From: JAIQFL01 sp035295745
Lineage (GTDB): Bacteria; Acidobacteriota; Terriglobia; Bryobacterales; Bryobacteraceae
DNA length: 64,000 nt
Assembly: GCA_035295745.1 (NCBI GenBank)
Contig: DATGIL010000028.1
Span: 1 to 64,000, forward strand
Direction: 5' to 3'
Below, one piece after another: positions 58,969 to 64,000 of the stretch. The position numbers and the translations under genes are program-made. The notes beneath the pieces are model-generated. The model was not told the origin of the DNA. It saw nothing but the letters and a program-made list of their open reading frames with translations, and did not search any database. The first letter of the stretch is position 1. Each line of letters begins with the position of its first letter.

Positions 58969-59148
58969 ATGGCAGAAATCAAGAAATGCGCGCATCCAAC
59001 ATGCAATTGCACGGCGCCGGAAAACGACAAATACTGTAGCCAGTACTGCAAAGATGCTGGCGACACACTGGAACTCTCCTGCAATTGCAACCATGCCGGT
59101 TGCGCTTTGGAGGCCCAAACCACGCTTCCGACGGAAAGGGTCGCATGA
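58969..59148 (+). CDS. Bacterial metallothionein-like protein
   Basis: A 59-residue soluble protein with nine Cys and two His. Motifs run CAHPTCNC, YCSQYC and SCNCNHAGC, matching the zinc/copper-binding layout of SmtA-type metallothioneins. A gaggaggag site lies about six bases before the ATG at 58969. The stop overlaps the start of the next gene (ATGA). It probably stores or buffers Zn(II), Cd(II) or Cu(I). Confidence 0.85.
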   Translation: MAEIKKCAHPTCNCTAPENDKYCSQYCKDAGDTLELSCNCNHAGCALEAQTTLPTERVA

Positions 59149-59696
59149 GAAAGTTCATCGGTATCTCTTCGGTGGTCCTGCTTCTCACGATTCCGATTCT
59201 GGCGCAGGAACGGCGGCATGAGGAGCCGCAGAGCACGGGTCACGGATACGTCCCGCCGCACGGGCCCCCGCCCGCAAGACAAGAGAATCACAGCACCCCG
59301 GAGCGGGGAGCGAATCGCGCGGTAGAACATCATGATTTCCGCGATCATGAAGGGCACCCGGACGCGCCTCATGTCCATCCGAACGGAGAGTGGGTGGGTC
59401 ACGACTACGCGCGCAACGATGCCCGTTTCCATTTGGAGCATCCTTACGAGCATGGGCGATGGACGGGAGGCTTCGGCCCCGGCCACGAGTTCCGAATCTT
59501 GCGCGGAGACCGAGAACGTTTCTGGATCAACGGCGGCGCTTTTGCGGTAGCTCCGTTTGATTACGCGTATGCCGGCGATTGGTTATGGGGCAGCGATCAG
59601 ATCGTTATCTACGAAGACCCTGATCATCCCGGCTGGTACCTCGCCTACAATCCGCGTACGGGTACTTACGTTCATGTGAATTATCTTGGCGCCTGA
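59145..59696 (+). CDS. Secreted His-rich protein
   Basis: A 183-residue protein with a signal peptide (about 1-20, ending ILAQ). Residues 22-115 hold about twenty His, often in HxH or DH pairs (EHHDFRDHEGHPDAPHVHPNGEW), likely to bind metal. The C-terminal 70 residues are aromatic and beta-rich (FRILRGDRERFWINGGAFAVAPFDYAY, YLAYNPRTGTYVHVNYLG). It is coupled to the metallothionein gene by ATGA overlap, which suggests joint metal handling, one partner in the cytosol and one outside. No family name recognised. Confidence 0.8.
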   Translation: MRKFIGISSVVLLLTIPILAQERRHEEPQSTGHGYVPPHGPPPARQENHSTPERGANRAVEHHDFRDHEGHPDAPHVHPNGEWVGHDYARNDARFHLEHPYEHGRWTGGFGPGHEFRILRGDRERFWINGGAFAVAPFDYAYAGDWLWGSDQIVIYEDPDHPGWYLAYNPRTGTYVHVNYLGA

Positions 59697-59703
59697 CAGG
59701 CAG

Positions 59704-59732
59704 TGAGGGGCATGCTTCGCGCGTGCCCCTCA
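59704..59732 (+). terminator. Terminator-like hairpin after the His-rich gene
   Basis: A 9-bp stem (tgaggggca at 59704-59712 with tgcccctca at 59724-59732) lies eight bases after the stop codon and is followed by gtttcgt. Probably ends the metallothionein transcript. Confidence 0.65.
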
Positions 59733-59871
59733 GTTTCGTCCCTTCACAGTCCCGTTTCATCACGAAAGTCTTGCTCGCTACCTGGAATCGAGGGACATTG
59801 AGTCCAAAGATCCCGAAGGTTGCCCGGGCAACGAGTACAAACGGAGAGAAACGGACCGAGGTATATCGACT

Positions 59872-60567
59872 GTGAAGACGAAGCACTCGCTGATTCCGAT
59901 CCTCTTACTCATTCCTGCACCTCTCCAGGCGCAGAGTAGTTCCTCTTACAAAAATCTCGACATCCTGAAGGGTGTTCCGGACGCCCGGATTCCCGCGGTG
60001 ATGCAGGCGTTCAACAGCTTCCTCGGCGTGAACTGCACCCACTGCCATGTGGAAGGGAAGTGGGAAAGCGCAGAGAAGCCCGCCTTCGCGCGCACCCGCC
60101 AGATGTTCCGCATGCGCGCCGGCATGAATGCCGGACCCCTCAAAGCCTACGACGGCGTCGGGTGCTGGACCTGCCACCGCGGCAAACCACAGCCCGAACC
60201 GCTGGCCCAGTCCGCCCTGCGCGACCCTGCCTGGCCGCCTGAGCTTGCTCTCAAACCAGACCAGGAGAATCAGCCGGCGGAGCGCGTCTTCCACAATATT
60301 CAAACTTTTTCCGGCGTTCCTGCCGGAAGACTCCCCACCGTAATGGCGCTCTTCAGCATCTCGTTGGGGGTGGATTGCAGCCACTGCCACGTCTCGGGCG
60401 ACTGGCAGAGCGACGATAAACCCGCGAAACAGACTGCACGACAGATGATGGCGATGGTGCGATCCACCAAGCCGGAATACTTCGAGCAGTCCGCGGCTGG
60501 TATTTCCTGCTGGACTTGCCATCGGGGAGCGAAAAACCCGGAACGGAACGCACCTCCAAAAGCGTAG
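59872..60567 (+). CDS. Tetrahaem c-type cytochrome with internal duplication
   Basis: A 231-residue exported cytochrome (signal about 1-20). Four haem attachment sites are present: CTHCH (55-59), CWTCH (98-102), CSHCH (169-173) and CWTCH (213-217). The two halves repeat each other (LGVNCTHCHVEGKW and LGVDCSHCHVSGDW; then SAEKPAFARTRQM and SDDKPAKQTARQM; then GVGCWTCHRGKP and ISCWTCHRGAK), so the gene arose by duplication of a dihaem unit related to the reaction-centre cytochrome family. It should carry electrons in the periplasm. The start is GTG. It could serve the GMC dehydrogenase at 22028, but there is no positional support. Confidence 0.92.
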   Translation: MKTKHSLIPILLLIPAPLQAQSSSSYKNLDILKGVPDARIPAVMQAFNSFLGVNCTHCHVEGKWESAEKPAFARTRQMFRMRAGMNAGPLKAYDGVGCWTCHRGKPQPEPLAQSALRDPAWPPELALKPDQENQPAERVFHNIQTFSGVPAGRLPTVMALFSISLGVDCSHCHVSGDWQSDDKPAKQTARQMMAMVRSTKPEYFEQSAAGISCWTCHRGAKNPERNAPPKA

Positions 60568-60589
60568 GAGATATTATTGGTTCTGACCG

Positions 60590-61678
60590 ATGAACATACC
60601 CAAGCCCGCGCGCCGTTGGGCAGCGATCGTCGCTGCATGGCTGATTTTCGGGCTCTTCAACGGAACGCAGACCTACGTTACACGCGCTTACCTGGGGAGG
60701 GTGCCGTGGTGGCCTGTATATGCATTCGCGCTGCTGGATGCCTTGGTGTGGGCCGCGCTGACACCCGTGATTCTGCTGGTAGCCGAGCGTTTTTCGCCGT
60801 CCCGCGTGCGATGGCGTTGGGTGGCGGCGACGCAGTTCCTGGCGGGAATCATCTTCGCATTCATTCACCTCTGGGTCTTCGTAAAACTGCTGCCTCAAGT
60901 CGGATACTACACCGTGGGACAGCGCTCCCTCTTTTTGACTCTGATGCCCATTCGCCTGCAGTTCGATCTCTTGACCTATTGGCTGTTGGCTGGATTGCGG
61001 CAGGCCATGGAGTATTACCAGCAGGTGCGCGAACGCGAGCGTCGAGCGAGCCAGCTCGAGACCAGCCTGGTGCAGGCACGGCTGCAGGCGCTCCGCATGC
61101 AGTTGCAGCCGCATTTCCTCTTCAATACGTTGAACACCATCTCCTCGCTGATGTACAAGGACGTGCCGGCGGCCGATCGCGTATTGAACCGTCTGGCCGG
61201 ATTCCTCCGTCTGGCGCTCGAAACCGCGCGCTCGCAGGAAGTATGCCTGCAGACGGAACTGGAGTATACCGACCGCTATCTCGACATCGAAAAGGTGCGC
61301 TTTCTCGACCGCCTGGTAGTGGAGCACGTGATTCAGCCCGATGTGCTGGACGCCCTGGTGCCGACCCTCATTTTGCAACCGCTGGTGGAGAACGCGATTC
61401 GACACGGCGTGGGCGCACGCGCCGGAGGCGGCAAGATGTGGATCCGTGCCAGCCGCCGCGAGAACAATCTGCTGGTGGAGGTGGAAGATGAAGGAAAACC
61501 GCCGCACGACATCCACGAGGGTGTCGGTATCACGAACGCCCGATCCCGCCTGGCCACCCTCTACGGCGACCGGCAGCGCCTGGCCATCAGCACTGGAGCG
61601 AGCGGCGGATTCCGCGTGGCGATGGAACTTCCCTATCGGGCCGGAAACTACTGGCATGATGCGCACTTTAGTCATTGA
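60590..61678 (+). CDS. LytS-family sensor histidine kinase
   Basis: A 362-residue membrane kinase. Four or so hydrophobic helices lie in residues 8-135, followed by a coiled coil (EYYQQVRERERRASQLE). The His-kinase domain of the LytS/YehU type has phosphorylated H175 in LQPHFLFNTLNTISS. The ATP-binding part has the N box LVENAIRHGV and a G box in GVGITNARSRLATLYG. There is no extracytoplasmic sensor domain beyond the helices. Its end overlaps the LytTR regulator start by 23 bases, so the two form one pair. Confidence 0.93.
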   Translation: MNIPKPARRWAAIVAAWLIFGLFNGTQTYVTRAYLGRVPWWPVYAFALLDALVWAALTPVILLVAERFSPSRVRWRWVAATQFLAGIIFAFIHLWVFVKLLPQVGYYTVGQRSLFLTLMPIRLQFDLLTYWLLAGLRQAMEYYQQVRERERRASQLETSLVQARLQALRMQLQPHFLFNTLNTISSLMYKDVPAADRVLNRLAGFLRLALETARSQEVCLQTELEYTDRYLDIEKVRFLDRLVVEHVIQPDVLDALVPTLILQPLVENAIRHGVGARAGGGKMWIRASRRENNLLVEVEDEGKPPHDIHEGVGITNARSRLATLYGDRQRLAISTGASGGFRVAMELPYRAGNYWHDAHFSH

Positions 61679-62372
61679 CGATGAACCGCTGGCGCGCGAG
61701 AAGATCGCCCGCCATCTGGCGTCGCATCGCGACGTCGAGGTGATCGGCGAGTGCGGCGACGGTGAATCGGCGATTCAGGCGATTCGGGATCTGGAGCCGG
61801 ACCTTCTGTTCCTCGACATTCATCTGCCGGAGTGCGATGCCTTCGAGGTGCTCCGGCGGGCCGGGGTGAAGCGCCATCCGGTGGTGATCTTCGTGACCGC
61901 CTACGACGAATATGCCCTTCGGGCGTTCGAAGTGCAGGCGCTCGACTACCTGGTGAAACCGTTTGACGACGAGCGCTTCCGATCCGCCTTGCAGCGGGGC
62001 CGCGAGCAATTGGCGCAAGCCCGCGCACCCGTCCCGGCCACGTCAGGCGACGGAATCTGGAACCGCGTCCTGGTCCACACCGGCGGGAGCATTCGCATCC
62101 TCAAGCATGGGGACATCGACTGGGTCGAATCGGCGGGCAACTATGTGCGGCTGCATGTCGGCGCTGAGACATACCTGCATCGCGATACCATGCATCACGT
62201 GGAATCGTCGCTCGACCCGGCGCGCTTCATCCGGATCCATCGCTGCTACATTGTGAATCTGGACCGGATCCGCGAACTGCAGCCTCTGTTCAAAGGTACC
62301 TATAATGTGATCTTGCAGGACGGCACGCAGTTGACTCTGACACCGCCGTACCGCGCGCGCTTACAGCTCTGA
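61656..62372 (+). CDS. LytTR-family response regulator
   Basis: A 238-residue regulator. The receiver domain (1-118) has acidic residues D8, D9, phosphorylated D54 (LLFLDIHLPE) and the conserved Lys in YLVKPF. The LytTR DNA-binding domain (about 138-236) has the family text IDWVESAGNYVRLHV and FIRIHRCYIVNLDRI. Such regulators bind direct repeats in promoters; none was identified here. Two ATG codons at 61656 and 61659 are possible starts. The cysteine-synthase-like gene begins one base after its stop. Confidence 0.94.
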   Translation: MMRTLVIDDEPLAREKIARHLASHRDVEVIGECGDGESAIQAIRDLEPDLLFLDIHLPECDAFEVLRRAGVKRHPVVIFVTAYDEYALRAFEVQALDYLVKPFDDERFRSALQRGREQLAQARAPVPATSGDGIWNRVLVHTGGSIRILKHGDIDWVESAGNYVRLHVGAETYLHRDTMHHVESSLDPARFIRIHRCYIVNLDRIRELQPLFKGTYNVILQDGTQLTLTPPYRARLQL

Positions 62373-63314
62373 ATGTCCATTCTGTCTTCGGCAATCGAGG
62401 CCATCGGCGAAACGCCCCTGGTGGAGCTTGCGCGCATCTCCCGAGGCTGCCAAGGGAGAATTCTCGCCAAGTTGGAATATTTGAATCCGGGCCTCTCCAA
62501 AAAGGATCGGATCGCTCGCCAGATCATCGAAGACGCGGAGGCGGATGGCAGTCTGCGTCCCGGCCAGACCGTGGTCGAGTTGACCAGCGGCAACACCGGT
62601 ACGGGCCTCGCGATCGTCTGCGGTATCAAGGGGTATCCGTTCGTCGCAGTGATGTCGAAAGGTAACTCCGGGGAGCGCGCGCGGATGATGCGTGCCCTGG
62701 GTGCGGAGGTCGTCCTGGTCGAGCAGCTACCCGGCTCGCATCCGGGACAGGTGTCGGGAGGCGATCTCGAATTGGTGGAGCAAGCGACGCAACGCATCGC
62801 CCGCGAACGAGGCGCGTTTCGCGCCGATCAGTTCCATCATCCCGGCAATTTCCGGGCGCACTATCTCCACACCGGACCCGAAATCTGGCGTCAGGCCGAG
62901 GGCCGCATCGATACGTTCTGCGACTTTGCGGGCACCGGCGGCGCCTTCGCCGGTTGCGCCGCCGCCTTCAAGGAGCGGAATCCGCAAATTGCATGCTACC
63001 TGGTGGAACCGGTTGGCTGCGCGGTGTTGGCCGGAAAGGGAGTGGTGGACGCGAACCATCGCATCCAGGGCGGCGGCTATGCGATGGCGGAATTGCCACT
63101 GCTGCGCCGGTACGATGTGGATGGCTATGTCCAGGTGAATGACACGGAGGCCATCGAAATGGCCCGGCGACTGGCGCGGGAAGAAGGCATTTTCGCGGGA
63201 TTCTCCTCCGGCGCGAACGTCGCCGCCGCATTGAAATTGGCGCCCGGCAGGATCGTAATTACGCTGATTAATGACTCCGGAATGAAATATTTGAGCACGG
63301 ATCTGTGGGAATAA
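62373..63314 (+). CDS. PLP-dependent cysteine-synthase-like enzyme
   Basis: A 313-residue fold-type II PLP enzyme. The PLP Lys lies in NPGLSKKDRIA, where most family members have NPxxSVKDR, so Val is replaced by Lys just before the catalytic one. The TSGNTG loop is intact and the phosphate loop reads GTGGAF. It differs from the enzyme at 28480 in the region VEQLPGSHPGQVSGGDLELV, a longer loop that may set a different substrate. It could be a cysteine synthase, cystathionine-type or aminoacrylate enzyme. It directly follows the LytTR regulator and may share its transcript. Confidence 0.85.
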   Translation: MSILSSAIEAIGETPLVELARISRGCQGRILAKLEYLNPGLSKKDRIARQIIEDAEADGSLRPGQTVVELTSGNTGTGLAIVCGIKGYPFVAVMSKGNSGERARMMRALGAEVVLVEQLPGSHPGQVSGGDLELVEQATQRIARERGAFRADQFHHPGNFRAHYLHTGPEIWRQAEGRIDTFCDFAGTGGAFAGCAAAFKERNPQIACYLVEPVGCAVLAGKGVVDANHRIQGGGYAMAELPLLRRYDVDGYVQVNDTEAIEMARRLAREEGIFAGFSSGANVAAALKLAPGRIVITLINDSGMKYLSTDLWE

Positions 63315-63316
63315 GG

Positions 63317-63344
63317 TTGTAATTATGGGTATTTGTACTAGAAT
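63317..63344 (+). promoter_or_regulatory. Sigma-70 promoter of the RodZ-like gene
   Basis: TTGTAA (63317-63322) and TAGAAT (63339-63344) are separated by 16 bases. Transcription would start near 63351, only about nine bases before the ATG, so the mRNA would be nearly leaderless and lacks a clear ribosome binding site. Confidence 0.55.
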
Positions 63345-63359
63345 TGCTAATACCAGAAC

Positions 63360-63731
63360 ATGCCAACCCATCGGGTCCAGCCAGACCTCGCCAGTCTGAG
63401 GCGAAATAGGGGCGTTTCGCTTGGCGAGATATCCCACAGCACCAAAATCGCAGTCCGTTACCTGGAGGCGATTGAAAGCGGTCAATACGCCAAGCTCCCT
63501 GGCGGGTACTACGATGTCAGCTACATCCGCCAGTACGCGCAGGCTGTGGAGTGTGATGAAGTTCAGCTGTTGCAACAATATCGTGATGCTGTGCAACCGC
63601 ATCCACCCGTTGCGGAGGGCACTGGCAGGGCGGCGACCGCTGCCCCGGTGCCCTCTTCGTCGCGACCCGTCAGTTGGCTCGATCTCCGTATGCTGTTCAA
63701 CGTAAGTATGCGGATGCTGCGAAAGATATGA
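63360..63731 (+). CDS. RodZ-like helix-turn-helix protein
   Basis: A 123-residue protein whose N-terminal domain (about 8-75) matches the RodZ/YfgA helix-turn-helix (LASLRRNRGVSLGEISHSTKIAVRYLEAIESGQYAKLPGGYYDVSYIRQYAQAVECD), a domain that binds the cytoskeletal protein MreB or DNA. A Pro/Ala/Ser linker follows. The C-terminus (VSWLDLRMLFNVSMRMLRKI) is short and amphipathic, with no clear membrane helix or RodZ C-terminal domain. It may be a reduced RodZ relative or a transcription factor. Confidence 0.82.
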   Translation: MPTHRVQPDLASLRRNRGVSLGEISHSTKIAVRYLEAIESGQYAKLPGGYYDVSYIRQYAQAVECDEVQLLQQYRDAVQPHPPVAEGTGRAATAAPVPSSSRPVSWLDLRMLFNVSMRMLRKI

Positions 63732-63761
63732 GAAAAAGCTCCCGTTATCATCAGGTAAAAA

Positions 63762-64000
63762 CTACCTTGATCGAGTAACGGCGCCAGTAAGTCCCGATCG
63801 ATTGGACATCCGGCATGTTAGCGTGAAGTCTTGTTCCGTCTCTTCAGGCCGTCCGATGAACAGGTTCGCTCGATTATAAGGCGAAATCGGAATCAATCCT
63901 TCTCTTATCCGGATGTGGGCGCCACCCGCACTGGCAATGTACCGGCCGCCTACAACTTCGACCGTCATCGCACCGAACTGGGTAAAGGCAGGCCCACCTG
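63762..64000 (-). CDS. C-terminal part of a gene entering from outside the window (partial)
   Basis: An open frame on the minus strand runs from the window edge to a stop at 63762-63764, giving at least 79 residues. It contains an ATG at 63968 but stays open upstream of it (GGPAFTQFGAM), so the real start is probably outside. The text has alternating hydrophobic residues and Gly (VEVVGGRYIASAGGAHIRIREG), as in beta-rich secreted proteins. No family was recognised. Confidence 0.4.
   Translation of the reverse strand, partial: GGPAFTQFGAMTVEVVGGRYIASAGGAHIRIREGLIPISPYNRANLFIGRPEETEQDFTLTCRMSNRSGLTGAVTRSR

Overview
The window looks like a chromosomal segment of an Acidobacteriota species, probably of the Bryobacterales / Solibacter type. 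This is an inference from gene content: a PadR repressor paired with a large duplicated MacB/FtsX-type permease, a hopanoid operon starting with ispH and shc, TonB-domain and BNR-repeat secreted proteins, many two-component systems, and moderately high GC with many small dispersed palindromes. No species call can be made from sequence reading alone.

Layout. 1-1160: end of an rRNA operon (23S 3' end, 5S, terminator) and a cold-shock-type RRM protein with a long leader. 1185-4695: rpoD and dnaG on the minus strand. 4725-9532: a small membrane protein, a secreted phosphoesterase, tatA, HU, and recA followed by a truncated RecA paralog. 9653-13563: a secreted protein, an OmpR/EnvZ-type two-component pair and an O-methyltransferase. 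13599-20445: a TonB-domain protein, a decayed Ser/Thr kinase, a large BNR-repeat secreted protein, a small secreted protein and a 244-bp repeat present twice. 20462-24116: alpha/beta hydrolase, a Tat-exported two-subunit GMC dehydrogenase and a STAS-like protein. 24343-26439: sigma-54 activator with GAF domains. 26606-29427: three-gene cysteine operon: cysteine synthase, JAMM protease, and a sulfur-carrier/E1/rhodanese triple fusion. 29594-38009: phosphoesterase, NTF2-like protein, then a Cu(I)/Ag(I) CusCBA efflux cassette with small secreted partners. 38204-46230: a sugar ABC transporter whose binding-protein gene is separated from its permease and ATPase by a 4.5-kb plus-strand segment (ChaN-like protein, PadR, duplicated permease); a remnant of a second permease marks the junction. 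46231-48736: DNA methyltransferase repair protein, a seven-unit tandem repeat, YCII protein, hydrolase. 48916-58864: hopanoid operon ispH-shc-hpnH-hpnA-hpnG-adh-adh-hpnC-hpnD, broken into blocks by two palindromic repeats. 58969-64000: metallothionein-like peptide, His-rich secreted protein, tetrahaem cytochrome, LytS/LytTR pair, a second cysteine-synthase-like enzyme, a RodZ-like HTH protein and the end of a gene leaving the window.

The genes fall into working groups: membrane lipid synthesis (isoprenoid precursor, squalene, hopene, side-chain extension), sulfur-carrier-dependent cysteine synthesis with all parts in one operon, copper detoxification, and sugar uptake. The most interesting items are the CysO-MoeZ fusion beside its candidate processing protease, the two alcohol dehydrogenases inside the hopanoid operon, the double-hairpin repeat family, the tandem RecA paralog and the disrupted transporter operon.
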